Of a stretch of 64,000 nucleotides of DNA, positions 20,711 to 29,469 are shown in pieces; the first letter of the stretch is position 1; each line of letters starts with the position of its first letter. This DNA comes from Aerococcus sp. Group 1 (GTDB lineage: Bacteria; Bacillota; Bacilli; Lactobacillales; Aerococcaceae). Position numbers and translations under genes: made by a program. Under the pieces are notes generated by a model. That model was not told where the DNA came from and made no database searches. It worked only from the letters and a program-made list of their open reading frames with translations. The DNA is taken from positions 1,240,001 to 1,304,000 of the forward strand of contig NC_015278.1 in the NCBI RefSeq assembly GCF_000193205.1, written 5' to 3'.

Positions 20711-20719
20711 TGCTATAAT
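20711..20719 (+). promoter_or_regulatory. Extended -10 of recU-pbp1A
   Basis: TGCTATAAT with a perfect hexamer at 20714-20719, 28 bases before the recU start. No good -35 was seen, which is common with an extended -10. Confidence 0.6.
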
Positions 20720-20747
20720 AAATTAATGATTTGAGAGGAGGTAGGTC

Positions 20748-21356
20748 ATGTATTATCCCAATGGGAAGAAGTACCATAAAGCTCCCTCGCTGAATAAGCA
20801 TTCAAGACGTCAGCCAAAGACAATTTATGCTAAAAGAGGCATGTTGCTGGAGGACATGTTAAATGATTCCAATGCCTGGTATTTATCTCATGACTTGGCA
20901 GTGATCCATAAAAAGCCAACGCCTATACAAGTGGTCCATGTCGATTATCCCAATCGTCAACATGCTAAAATCACGGAGGCCTACTATCGACAAGCCTCAA
21001 CCACTGATTATAATGGGGTCTACCAAGGTAGGTATATTGATTTTGAAGCCAAGCAAACGAAAACAAAAACCCGTTTTTCCCTCAATAACTTCCATGACCA
21101 TCAGATTAAACACATGGAAAAATGTAGTCAGCAAGGAGGTATAAGTTTTGTTATCTTACATTTCACCACCTTGTCGCAAAGCTATCTATACCCGCTTAGT
21201 GCTTTATTAGAGGACTGGCAAGCTTTTCAAGAGGGGCAAAAAGCTTCAATTAGTCTCAATCGCATCAAAAACCATGGTTATTTTATTAAAGTCGGATACC
21301 AACCTCCCCTCGATTATTTAGCTGCTCTGGATAAATATTTACAAAATAACAATTAA
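20748..21356 (+). CDS. recU: Holliday junction resolvase RecU
   Basis: 202 residues, normal for the Firmicutes enzyme that cuts Holliday junctions and works with RuvAB and RecA. The nuclease core motifs are visible: KRGMLLEDMLN near 28 (N-terminal Glu), the DYNGVYQGRYIDFEAKQT segment near residue 95 with the catalytic Asp and Glu-x-Lys, and NFHDHQIKHM near 120. The ATG follows GAGGAGG at six bases. The pairing with the penicillin-binding protein gene directly downstream is the conserved recU-ponA arrangement. Confidence 0.96.
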   Translation: MYYPNGKKYHKAPSLNKHSRRQPKTIYAKRGMLLEDMLNDSNAWYLSHDLAVIHKKPTPIQVVHVDYPNRQHAKITEAYYRQASTTDYNGVYQGRYIDFEAKQTKTKTRFSLNNFHDHQIKHMEKCSQQGGISFVILHFTTLSQSYLYPLSALLEDWQAFQEGQKASISLNRIKNHGYFIKVGYQPPLDYLAALDKYLQNNN

Positions 21357-21372
21357 AAAGGAAGTGACTCTG

Positions 21373-23832
21373 TTGTCTACTCATTATCCCCATAATAGAA
21401 GGCGCACCTCTAGCTTGAATAAAGAGGAAAAGACACGACAAAGAAAAAATAATAATTTTAACAATAAGCCCTTGTGGCAGAAAATATTACTGATTGGCCT
21501 TGGCGCTGTGGGCAGTGTCTTTATTATTTTAGCTATTATTGCCCTGATCTGGATTGCCCAAGCACCAGAAATTAATGAAGGTGATTTGCAAGGCTCAGTG
21601 GCCTCTGTCGTATATGATAACCAAGGAAACGAAGTCTTTGAAACCAGTCAAAATGAGCGGATTATCGTTGAAGGCGATGAAATCTCTCAAGAAACCTTTG
21701 ACGCAGTGACTTCAATCGAAGATCGTCGCTTTCTTAAACACCGCGGTGTCGACCCTATTCGTATTATGGGCTCCTTATTTGCCAATCTAAGAGCAGGTGG
21801 GATTGCCCAAGGCGGTTCTACCCTTACCCAACAATTAGTGAAACTATCTGTTTTCTCTACAAATGAATCAGATCGAACCTATAAGAGAAAGGTCCAAGAG
21901 TTATGGTTGGCCTTACAGTTAGAATCACAATTTTCTAAACAGGAAATTTTTGAATACTACATTAATAAGGTTTATATGGCAAATGGTGTCTACGGTATTG
22001 GTACCGCCGCAAATATCTATTATGGCAAGCCTTTAACCGAGCTGAGCCTAGATCAAACTGCGCTTTTAGCCGGGATGCCGCAAGCACCAAATGAATACGA
22101 TCCATACCATAATCCTGATAAAGCTAAAGAGCGTCGCGATACCGTGCTCTATACCATGTTAGATAATGACACCATTACTCAAGAAGAGTACCAAGAAGCG
22201 ATTAGCCAACCGATTGATCACGGTTTACTCCCGCTTAGCGAACAGATTGATACTAATAATCAACAGAAATTGATGCTGGACTCCTATATTCAGCAAGTCG
22301 CTGCCGACGTTAAAGCGGCGGGCTATGACCTTTACTCCGATGGTTTAAAAGTCTATACCCACCTGGATATGCAAGCACAAACTTTCCTACATCAAACTGC
22401 TGAAGATAACAATGGTTTACTTTTCGATAATGATAATATCCAAACAGCGGTATCCGTTCTAGATACCAGCAATAGTCATATCATCGCTCTATTCGGGGGT
22501 CGCCATTTAGAAAATCAATTGGGCCTTAACCGAGCTACCCAGTTAAATCGTAGTGTCGGTTCATCCATAAAACCCTTATCTGCCTATGGACCTGCCTTTG
22601 AATATTTAAATTATTCACCAGGTCAAACTGAAAAAGATGAACCTTATCAATACTCAAGTGGAACCAAGGTTTATAACTGGGACCGTCAATATCAAGGAAC
22701 CATGACCTTAAGAACAGCCTTGAAGAACTCAAGAAATATCCCTGCCATCAAAGTCTTCCAGGACGTTGGTCCAGAACGTGCCGACGAATTTCTAAAGAAA
22801 TTAGGAATTACTTTGAATGATGGCAAAGGTCTGGTTGAATCCAATGCTATCGGTGGGGAGATGACCCCCTTACAATTAAGCGTTGCCTATGCTGCAATGG
22901 GGAATAATGGTCAATATAATGAAGCTAAAGCTGTTGATTACTTCATTACTACAGACGGAGAAGAAGTTGATGTTCAAGGTGAATCGCATGAAGCGATGAA
23001 AGATTCCACGGCCTACATGCTAACCTCTGTCTTAAAAGATACCTTTAAATCAGGTTTATCTTCCTGGATTCATAATCCTAATATTCATGAGGCTGGTAAA
23101 ACTGGGACGACCAATTACACGGATGACCAAGTTCGCCAATTGAATATTCCAGCCGGAGCTGTCCCCGATCACTGGGCCAGCGGTTACACCAAAAACCATA
23201 CGGTAACAGTATGGACTGGGCACGATGAGCCTTACCAGGAAAATGGTTACTTAACGAGAGCTCAACAGCAAATTGCGGATCGCCTATACCGGCAAGTAAT
23301 GGATCACTTAGAAAGTAGAAATCCAAGTAGCGATTGGACTCAACCTGACTCCGTCCATACTGTTGATTTAATATTTGGCTCAAAACCACTCCGCTTAGCT
23401 AGTCCAGGCGCTGGTCATAGTGTACGAGACTTGGTCAATAATGAATTGTATCAAGAACTTAAGCAAAATTATGGCAGACAAACCACCATCGATATTGACT
23501 CCAATTCTTACTCTGAAAGTAGCGAAGAAGTCGAAACTTATATTTCAAGAGAGAGTGAAAGTCAAGTCGAAGAAAGTAGTCATTCCGGACTGGAAGAAAG
23601 CCACTCAGATAGTGAATTATCTGAGATTGAAGATTCGACCTCAGCTTATCCAAAAGAGAATGCACCTAACACAGATCGAGGCAATGAATCAGGTTTACAA
23701 AACCCACCTAGAGAAACACCAAGCTCTCAGAGAGAACCTAGTGTGAGTCCAGGAAATAGCCAAGGAGAAGGTTATAGTCGACGGACCATTTACAGGTCGG
23801 GAGGCGATAGTGGACTGCCTAATGCCAGTTAA
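21373..23832 (+). CDS. pbp1A: Class A penicillin-binding protein 1A
   Basis: A bifunctional transglycosylase/transpeptidase that polymerises and crosslinks peptidoglycan. A short basic cytoplasmic head and a membrane segment (about 35-60) are followed by the GT51 domain (EDRRFLKHRGVD with catalytic Glu; GGSTLTQQLVK) and the transpeptidase domain with SxxK (SSIKP), SxN (SRN) and KTG (GKTGTTNY). A Ser/Glu-rich tail of about 110 residues follows. The preceding AAGGAAGTG is the ribosome binding site; its own GTG (21364) would be a false start, so TTG at 21373 six bases later is chosen, giving 819 residues. It is an operon partner of recU. Confidence 0.94.
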   Translation: MSTHYPHNRRRTSSLNKEEKTRQRKNNNFNNKPLWQKILLIGLGAVGSVFIILAIIALIWIAQAPEINEGDLQGSVASVVYDNQGNEVFETSQNERIIVEGDEISQETFDAVTSIEDRRFLKHRGVDPIRIMGSLFANLRAGGIAQGGSTLTQQLVKLSVFSTNESDRTYKRKVQELWLALQLESQFSKQEIFEYYINKVYMANGVYGIGTAANIYYGKPLTELSLDQTALLAGMPQAPNEYDPYHNPDKAKERRDTVLYTMLDNDTITQEEYQEAISQPIDHGLLPLSEQIDTNNQQKLMLDSYIQQVAADVKAAGYDLYSDGLKVYTHLDMQAQTFLHQTAEDNNGLLFDNDNIQTAVSVLDTSNSHIIALFGGRHLENQLGLNRATQLNRSVGSSIKPLSAYGPAFEYLNYSPGQTEKDEPYQYSSGTKVYNWDRQYQGTMTLRTALKNSRNIPAIKVFQDVGPERADEFLKKLGITLNDGKGLVESNAIGGEMTPLQLSVAYAAMGNNGQYNEAKAVDYFITTDGEEVDVQGESHEAMKDSTAYMLTSVLKDTFKSGLSSWIHNPNIHEAGKTGTTNYTDDQVRQLNIPAGAVPDHWASGYTKNHTVTVWTGHDEPYQENGYLTRAQQQIADRLYRQVMDHLESRNPSSDWTQPDSVHTVDLIFGSKPLRLASPGAGHSVRDLVNNELYQELKQNYGRQTTIDIDSNSYSESSEEVETYISRESESQVEESSHSGLEESHSDSELSEIEDSTSAYPKENAPNTDRGNESGLQNPPRETPSSQREPSVSPGNSQGEGYSRRTIYRSGGDSGLPNAS

Positions 23833-23856
23833 AGTCTAGAAACTCTAATAACGATA

Positions 23857-24207
23857 AAAGAGCCTGGGACAAAAGTCCCAGGCTCTTTTTTAAAACACGA
23901 ACTATCTATTCAAAACCTGTTCCAAAAGTCAGCCCTGACGTCCACTTCACACAGGGTGTAAGATTTGGCGTATAGGCTTGGATGGTTGGAGCAAGTCAGA
24001 ATAAAAGCGAAGCATTCGCTTGTTTCTGACTTGTGAAACCACACCAAGTCTGCCAAATTGAACCCAACTACGAACTATTTGCGATAGGCTTGTGCCTATC
24101 TTCCATACTTTGTTCCAGTTGCTATAGCTGTTCGAAGCCAAGAGCGAGTTACAGATATAGTATGCCTAGCCCTTCAGGGCTCTTTTGACTTTTGTCACAC
24201 TCTCTTT
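23857..24207. repeat. Dispersed palindromic element, copy 1 (expanded)
   Basis: Begins with the hairpin GAGCCTGGGAC/GTCCCAGGCTC plus a T run, which also ends pbp1A transcription. It continues with AAAACACGAACTATC and a segment AAAAGTCAGCCCTGA, and ends in the complementary TCAGGGCTCTTTTGACTTTTG. Both ends match copy 2 at 62613-62790 nearly base for base. Between them this copy carries an extra insertion of some 150 bases, with its own imperfect inverted repeat centred on AAGCGAAGCATTCGCTT near 24010. It lies between convergent genes. Confidence 0.85.
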
Positions 24208-24238
24208 ATTGACTTTTTACTATTAAAGAGAATTCATC

Positions 24239-24328
24239 AAAAAAAGAGCTGGTGATTTATGGTGGCTCCAATAAGTCGGACTAAGCATCTAACTTTTGGA
24301 GTCATTCCATTTGAAACCAGCTCTTTTT
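24239..24328 (-). terminator. Long imperfect hairpin, probable terminator of the ATP-grasp gene
   Basis: Arms AAAGAGCTGGT...GGCTCCA and TGGAGTC...ACCAGCTCTTT enclose about 27 bases. On the minus strand it ends in seven T, so it can terminate the gene to its right. The arm length (over 30 bases) is unusual for a simple terminator, and it may be a small transposable remnant. Confidence 0.6.
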
Positions 24329-24376
24329 AGCTCTGCTCTTATATTCTCTTTTCTAGTTAGGAAGAATAAGCTGACG

Positions 24377-25537
24377 CTAGGCACGAATGTAATCCGTAAT
24401 TACTTGACGCTCGTTGTCATTGTCACATAGGATAGCAAATAACTGACTACCTAACAAATCATGGTAGACCTTAGGTAGGTCTTTAACGGCTTTAACATCA
24501 TTAGCATAGCGTTCCTTAATGTCAGCAACTGAATGTTGGTAATTTTTATCTGCCTGCCTAAATGTCACCACACAATAGCGTGAATTATTGGGGTTAGCAG
24601 GAATTTCTTTGTCTAAAACAACCTTGGCATACATATCATATAAGTCGATACTATGGGCGTAGTCATAGGCATCATGACCAAAGCCACCGACAGCACGGTT
24701 ATTATACTCAATACCCAAATAAGAATTATCCGGCATCCGGAAGAATTCGATATGGAAGAAACGCTCCTTAATTCCAAAGGCTTTAACAACATTTTCGCCA
24801 ATTTCTTTGAGTTTTGGATCGACTTCTTTTTCAATCCAGTAGACCCCATCACGGTCACCAGTGACCCAATCCAAGGTTGGTTCTTCATAGGTTAGACTTC
24901 CATACCAAACAATATTACCTTCTTGGTCCAATAAACCATCAAAAGTACATAGCTGCCCACCTTCAATAAACTCTTCCATAAAGTAAGGCGTCGTGTGGTC
25001 CCATTGGGCTTCAAATTTTTCCAAATCACCATCGTTATCAATTCGGTAAGTATTACCAGCACCTACCCCAACATCTGGTTTTAAGACAACTGGATAACCT
25101 AAGACCTTAGCTGCCCGCTTCAGACTAACTTTGGTTCTGACTAAACGCCCCTTGGCTACTGGGCACTTAGCCTTCTTAAAGTATTTTTTCATTTCTGATT
25201 TGTGTTTTATTTTCTTCAGTTCCTTAGGTTTCATCCCAGCAATGTTGAATTGCTCACGTAATTGAGCATCTAGTTCTAGCCAATATTCTTCTTGGGATTC
25301 TATCCGGTCGATTGGACCATATTTATGGAAGAAAAAAGCCACTGCCTTCTTCACAGCTAAAGTATCTTCTAAATTATCCACTCGATAATATTCTGTCAGG
25401 GCTTCTTTAGGAGACGCCGGTAGAATATCATAGGCTTCACTCCCGATGCCTAATACTGTTGCACCATTTTGATGAAGTTTAACAGCGAATTCTTGGAAAT
25501 TTTGAGGAAAATATGGGGAAATATAGACAAAATTCAT
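24377..25537 (-). CDS. ATP-grasp domain ligase of unknown substrate
   Basis: 386 residues from the chosen start. An ATG 25 codons upstream lacks a ribosome binding site, whereas AAAGGAG precedes ATG at 25537. The fold reads as a pre-ATP-grasp domain (VYISPYFPQNFQEFAV), then an ATP-grasp with KPDVGVGAGNTYRI near 190, MEEFIEGGQLCTFDG near 220 and the metal-binding FFHIEFFRM / LGIEYNNRAVGG near 300. Such enzymes join a carboxylate to an amine or thiol via acyl-phosphate. The family is close to the CarB/PurK-like stand-alone ligases. No neighbour hints at the substrate; it is monocistronic. Confidence 0.8.
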   Translation of the reverse strand: MNFVYISPYFPQNFQEFAVKLHQNGATVLGIGSEAYDILPASPKEALTEYYRVDNLEDTLAVKKAVAFFFHKYGPIDRIESQEEYWLELDAQLREQFNIAGMKPKELKKIKHKSEMKKYFKKAKCPVAKGRLVRTKVSLKRAAKVLGYPVVLKPDVGVGAGNTYRIDNDGDLEKFEAQWDHTTPYFMEEFIEGGQLCTFDGLLDQEGNIVWYGSLTYEEPTLDWVTGDRDGVYWIEKEVDPKLKEIGENVVKAFGIKERFFHIEFFRMPDNSYLGIEYNNRAVGGFGHDAYDYAHSIDLYDMYAKVVLDKEIPANPNNSRYCVVTFRQADKNYQHSVADIKERYANDVKAVKDLPKVYHDLLGSQLFAILCDNDNERQVITDYIRA

Positions 25538-25646
25538 AATTATCAAACTCCTTTTAAAATGAGGATTACTACAAGTTGGCTTATTAATAGTTAAATTTAC
25601 CACGAACGCCAATATTAGGCAAGGCTATTGTCTGACTAGCCTAACT

Positions 25647-25675
25647 TTTACCTTCTAAAAATTTTCCTATATAAT
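25647..25675 (+). promoter_or_regulatory. Promoter of the hydrolase-copY genes
   Basis: -35 TTTACC (25647-25652), 17 bases, perfect -10 TATAAT (25670-25675), 28 bases before the hydrolase start. Confidence 0.6.
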
Positions 25676-25702
25676 AGTAGCCACAAGAGAAAGGATTCGA
25701 CC

Positions 25703-26647
25703 ATGTATCAAGAACATTACAATTTAAAATCTTCCCACCCCGATAAACACCCCTTAGATTACTACAGCTGGACAGCTGACCATCCCAAGGCCATCATACA
25801 CTACGTGCATGGAATGTCTGAAAGTGCCATCCGCTATCAGCCCATGGGTGAATGGTTTCAGTCTCAAGGCATCACATTCATTGCCCATGATCAAGTTGGG
25901 CATGGTCCGTATGCAAAAGCCCATGACTCCCTAGGCTATTTTGGACCATATAATATGAAGTTAATTCTGGTAGAAGACCTCTACCGCGTGATTTGCGATG
26001 TCAAAGCAGTGAATCCCAATATTCCTTATTTTCTGATTGGACATTCCATGGGGTCTTTTATCTCTCGGCTTTTTCTACAAAAATATAGTCACATGGTCTC
26101 CGGAGCCATTCTCTCCGGTAGCGCCGATCATTCTTTTGTAATTGATTTTGGAAAATTATTGAGCCCCCTATTGACTAAGCTCAGTCGTCCGCAAGCGACC
26201 AATTTCTTTTTGCACCGTTTCTTATTTGGTGGTCTTTTTACCCAATTTAAACGCCAGCCTAGTGAGCGCGATTTACGGATCTTGAAATATTGGTACCCTC
26301 AACCAGAAAAAGTAGACTATCCCCTGGATGGTTTTCCTTTTACTAATGATGGCTTTTGGCATTTAATTAGGTTAGTCGACTCCGCTACCAAAAAAGGTTG
26401 GGCCAAGACGATTAACCCCCATCTCCCCCTTTATTTTATGAATGGAGCCAATGATTTTTTGCTTGGTCCAAGCAAAAAACTTTCTGGGGCCTACCAGGAA
26501 TTGGAACAAGCTCATTTTCAAGATGTCATTTTTCAAATTTATGAAAAACGTGGTCATGAGCTTTTTCTTTATGACAATGAAGAAGTCGTTTACCGTGATA
26601 TTCTGACTTGGACAAGTCAACATAGTCTGCCCAAACAAGCAAACTAA
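25703..26647 (+). CDS. Alpha/beta hydrolase, lysophospholipase / monoacylglycerol lipase-like
   Basis: 314 residues. The nucleophile elbow GHSMGS is near residue 114, an oxyanion-type HGMSES motif is near 36, DQVGHG is near 73, and the late acid and histidine (GANDFLL near 250, KRGHELF near 280) complete the triad. It belongs to the Hydrolase_4 group (PldB/YtpA), with no signal peptide, so it is cytoplasmic. It is followed after 29 bases by the copY gene and probably co-transcribed with it. The true substrate is unknown. Confidence 0.85.
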   Translation: MYQEHYNLKSSHPDKHPLDYYSWTADHPKAIIHYVHGMSESAIRYQPMGEWFQSQGITFIAHDQVGHGPYAKAHDSLGYFGPYNMKLILVEDLYRVICDVKAVNPNIPYFLIGHSMGSFISRLFLQKYSHMVSGAILSGSADHSFVIDFGKLLSPLLTKLSRPQATNFFLHRFLFGGLFTQFKRQPSERDLRILKYWYPQPEKVDYPLDGFPFTNDGFWHLIRLVDSATKKGWAKTINPHLPLYFMNGANDFLLGPSKKLSGAYQELEQAHFQDVIFQIYEKRGHELFLYDNEEVVYRDILTWTSQHSLPKQAN

Positions 26648-26676
26648 AATAATTATTCTCTAAGGAAGTGAAACAT

Positions 26677-27110
26677 ATGACTAAGAAAAACTCCATAACC
26701 GACAGTGAGCACCAAGTTCTCCGGGTGATTTGGGCTCAAGGAGCAACCACCAGTCGTTTTGTAATCGATAGCCTCAGCGAAAAGACGGGTTGGAAACCCA
26801 CAACCATCAAAACCCTCTTACATCGTTTAGTCAATAAAGGCTATCTAGCGACTGAAAAAAAGGAGGACAGTATCTCTACCATCCTCTAATTTCTGAAGCA
26901 AGTAGCCAAGTGGCTGATATTAATAATTTACTCAAGCAACATTGTCGCACCCACGCCGACCAATTAATCATTGACATGATCAAACAAAGTGACCTGGACC
27001 AAGGCATGCAAGACAATATTTTCCAAGCCCTGAGAGATAAAGAACTTGTCCCAACTGTCACTTGCCATTGCATCCCTGGCCAATGCGAGTGTCACAAAGA
27101 TATTGGGTAA
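26677..27110 (+). CDS. copY: CopY-type copper-responsive repressor (apparent frameshift)
   Basis: The N-terminal piece (TDSEHQVLRVIWAQG, TTIKTLLHRLVNKGYL) is the BlaI/MecI/CopY winged helix. It runs into a stop at 26889 after a seven-A run at 26855-26861. With one more A the frame continues EKKGGQYLYHPLISE, as the family expects, and ends in CHCIPGQCEC, the CxCx4CxC copper/zinc motif that separates CopY from BlaI. The repaired protein is 144 residues. AAGGAAGTG lies six bases before ATG 26677; the GTG inside it is not the start. No copper ATPase or copper chaperone gene is nearby, which is odd, because copY usually heads a copYZAB operon. Confidence 0.85.
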
Positions 27111-27115
27111 TTTTT

Positions 27116-27790
27116 TTATTCACTGAGTTGCCAATTAATTGGACTTTGCCCGCTCTCAATTAAGAGTTGGTTAGCCTTGGAAAAGGGTCGAGAACCAAAG
27201 AAGCCTCGGTAAGCTGATAAGGGACTAGGATGGACAGAAGTTAGAACAGCATGCTTATTTTCATCGATAAATCGTCTCTTCGACTTAGCCGCATTTCCCC
27301 ATAAAATAAAGACAACTCGTTGATTACGCTTATTTAATTGTTTGATAGCAAAGTCGGTGACTTCTTCCCAACCTCGTCCGCGATGTGAATGGGCCTTCCC
27401 TTGACGTACTGTTAAAACAGAGTTTAATAATAAGACTCCTTGCTCGGCCCACTCAGTTAAATTGCCGTGATGAACAGGTTGAAAACCAACATCATTGCTT
27501 AGCTCTTGGTAGATATTGTTTAAAGAAGGCGGAATCGCCACCCCTTTCTGTACCGAAAAGCTTAGTCCATGGGCTTGATGGGGTTCATGATAAGGGTCTT
27601 GCCCCAAAATAACGACTTTTACCTGGTCAAAAGGGGTTAACTTAAAGGCCTCATAGATATGCCACATATCTGGGTAGATCACCTGATTACGATATTCATC
27701 TTTTAGAAACTCTCTTAATTTTTGGTAAGCAGGACTTTCAAAAACTGGATCTAAGGCCTCTTGCCATTGGTTATTAATGATTGTATGCAC
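27116..27790 (-). CDS. ung: Uracil-DNA glycosylase
   Basis: 224 residues. It removes uracil from DNA. The catalytic water-activating motif GQDPYH is near residue 61, the uracil pocket LLLNSVLTV near 120 and the DNA-intercalation loop [13 protein letters not shown] near 185. The start is GTG at 27790, nine bases after AAAGGGG. It is convergent with copY with almost no spacer, and no clear terminator lies between them. Confidence 0.97.
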   Translation of the reverse strand: MHTIINNQWQEALDPVFESPAYQKLREFLKDEYRNQVIYPDMWHIYEAFKLTPFDQVKVVILGQDPYHEPHQAHGLSFSVQKGVAIPPSLNNIYQELSNDVGFQPVHHGNLTEWAEQGVLLLNSVLTVRQGKAHSHRGRGWEEVTDFAIKQLNKRNQRVVFILWGNAAKSKRRFIDENKHAVLTSVHPSPLSAYRGFFGSRPFSKANQLLIESGQSPINWQLSE

Positions 27791-27897
27791 GCTTGATTTC
27801 CCCTTTCCTTTATCACTTAACTTATACCTAGTCTACCATTTTTTAAAATGTTACAATAGCCATAGTTATAACGGATTTTATAAAAAAGGAGATTTTT

Positions 27898-28806
27898 ATG
27901 CTGGAATTAATTGTTTCTGATATGGACGGAACATTATTGGACGGGACCATGCACATCCACCCACGCAATCGTGAGGCCATCATGCATACCTACCAATTAG
28001 GTATCCCATTTATTGTTGCTACCGGAAGAAACTTCCATGAAGCCAAGGTACTCTTAGACGAAGCCGGTATTCGCTGCCCGATTATCGGTTTAAATGGTGC
28101 CATTCTTTTTGACCGAGAAGGTGAGGTAGAGTATGAAATTGACTTAGATGACCAAGTCGCTAAAGAGATTATTCTCTATGGACGTGAACATGGCTATTAC
28201 ATGGAAGCCATGACTTCAAAGAACGTCTACTCCAATTCAAAGCACCAACGCCTTCATTATATTGCAGATATGATTCAAAGAATGTCTCCTGAATTGAGCT
28301 TTGAAGAAACCCTTAGTCGGGCCAGCCAATCGAATGAGGTTAACTCCATTGAATATATTGATGATTTAACTGACCTCATTGAAGAAGAAGGCCAGCACAT
28401 CCTCAAATTAGTCTTTATTCATGAAAAGGGACCGCAAGTCCTCCATCCGATTCAGCAGGAATTAAGTCAGCGCTATGATAACATTTATATCACTTCTTCC
28501 TTTAAGTCAAACTTGGAAATTTCAGCTAAAACAGCCAATAAAGGTGGGGCTGTCGCCAAGTACTGCCAAGCCCATGGCTATAATCCTAAAAATATCATGG
28601 CTATTGGTGATAATTTAAATGATTTAAAAATGCTGGAAATGGCCGGCTATAGCTTCGCCATGGCTAATGCTGATCCCGCCGTTAAAGAAATCGCTGACTA
28701 TGTCACCAGTCCTCATAACGAAGGCGGTGTCGCTGATGCCATCTATAAAGCCCTGGATTTGAGTCAGACTAATACGCAATGGGGAAAAGCACCCTATGGC
28801 GACTAA
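27898..28806 (+). CDS. HAD-superfamily (Cof-type) phosphatase
   Basis: 302 residues. Motif I is DMDGTLLDG near residue 8, motif II threonine is in VATGRNF near 42, the Lys of motif III is in TANKGGAV near 220, and motif IV is GDNLNDLKML near 240. The C2B cap sits in the middle, as in the Cof/YidA group of sugar-phosphate and nucleotide phosphatases. A 20-residue tail after the normal end overlaps the next gene by 11 bases, so the two are translationally coupled. The substrate is not predictable. Confidence 0.9.
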   Translation: MLELIVSDMDGTLLDGTMHIHPRNREAIMHTYQLGIPFIVATGRNFHEAKVLLDEAGIRCPIIGLNGAILFDREGEVEYEIDLDDQVAKEIILYGREHGYYMEAMTSKNVYSNSKHQRLHYIADMIQRMSPELSFEETLSRASQSNEVNSIEYIDDLTDLIEEEGQHILKLVFIHEKGPQVLHPIQQELSQRYDNIYITSSFKSNLEISAKTANKGGAVAKYCQAHGYNPKNIMAIGDNLNDLKMLEMAGYSFAMANADPAVKEIADYVTSPHNEGGVADAIYKALDLSQTNTQWGKAPYGD

Positions 28807-29365
28807 GTCTCCTAACTGGCAGAAGCTAAGAGAGCAGCTAAAGTCTAGCTGGCAAAAAATAATTTCCCCAAAAGGCAAAAGCATACTTTTTGTTTGCCTA
28901 GCTAATATTTGTCGTTCCCCATTAGCAGAAGCCCTGCTACGTGAAAAAATTAAGCAAGCCCACTTCTCGCAGTCCATAAAAGTTGACTCCGCTTCCATTG
29001 AAAATTGGCGCAATGGTGATAAGGCGGATTCTCGTGTAATACAGCTGCTCAAGGAACATCAAATACCCTATCAAGGACTAAAGAGTCGCCTTCTCAAACC
29101 CATGGATGCTAAGCGTTTCGACTTGATAATCTGTATGGATACTACTATCTATGATGCCACTAGAGAGCGCTTGGGAGAAAGTTATTTTTCTAAAATCGTC
29201 CCCTTCTCTCATTTCCTTGAAGACCAAGCTGACGTTGATGATCCGATGTTAACCAAAGACTTTCAAACCACCTACCAACAAATTGACCGAGGAACTGATA
29301 AAATTATTCACTACCTCCAAAATAATATAATGAATCAATCAGCCAATGATAGTAAAATGCAATAA
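28796..29365 (+). CDS. Low-molecular-weight protein tyrosine phosphatase family protein
   Basis: 189 residues. After a 28-residue polar leader comes the P-loop CLANICRSP (CX5R followed by S), then a Ser/Asn-rich helix start. The general-acid Asp pair is in ADVDDPM near 145. The leader is longer than in most family members. The gene overlaps the HAD gene by 11 bases, so the two phosphatases may act together. Arginine- as well as tyrosine-phosphatases exist in this family, and the sequence does not settle which this is. Confidence 0.88.
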   Translation: MATKSPNWQKLREQLKSSWQKIISPKGKSILFVCLANICRSPLAEALLREKIKQAHFSQSIKVDSASIENWRNGDKADSRVIQLLKEHQIPYQGLKSRLLKPMDAKRFDLIICMDTTIYDATRERLGESYFSKIVPFSHFLEDQADVDDPMLTKDFQTTYQQIDRGTDKIIHYLQNNIMNQSANDSKMQ

Positions 29366-29369
29366 ACAC

Positions 29370-29402
29370 AAAAGCGACAGGAATTAGACCCCTGTCGCTT
29401 TT
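29370..29402. terminator. Bidirectional terminator
   Basis: AAAAGCGACAGG and CCTGTCGCTTTT arms with a nine-base loop lie between the convergent phosphatase genes and work in both directions. Confidence 0.85.
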
Positions 29403-29469
29403 GCATAAAATAGACTAAATTATTCAGTTTACTGATATCTCATACCGCTAGTAAAGTGCTTTAGCCAGA

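Larger units (their letters stand above)
20447..20747. other. Divergent intergenic region between tig and recU
   Basis: About 300 AT-rich bases that hold the tig promoter on the minus strand and an extended -10 for recU on the plus strand. I see no ORF and no stable structured RNA in the middle part. Confidence 0.6.
23833..24376. other. Convergent intergenic region rich in palindromes
   Basis: About 540 bases between pbp1A and the ATP-grasp gene. It holds repeat copy 1 (23857-24207) and a second long hairpin (24239-24328). No convincing gene is present; the small frames inside are by-products of the inverted repeats. Confidence 0.75.

Noticed and set aside
21364..21375. GTG at 21364 as the pbp1A start
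   Set aside because: This GTG is part of AAGGAAGTG, a ribosome binding site form that also precedes other genes here (copY, the aarF-like gene and the HAD gene at 30117); the TTG at 21373 is correctly spaced.
23420..23746. 108-codon frame overlapping the end of pbp1A
   Set aside because: It is an alternative reading of the Ser/Glu-rich tail in another frame and has no ribosome binding site.
23947..24141. 64-codon minus-strand frame in the intergenic repeat
   Set aside because: It lies wholly within the nested inverted repeats of copy 1, is absent from copy 2 and has no start signal.
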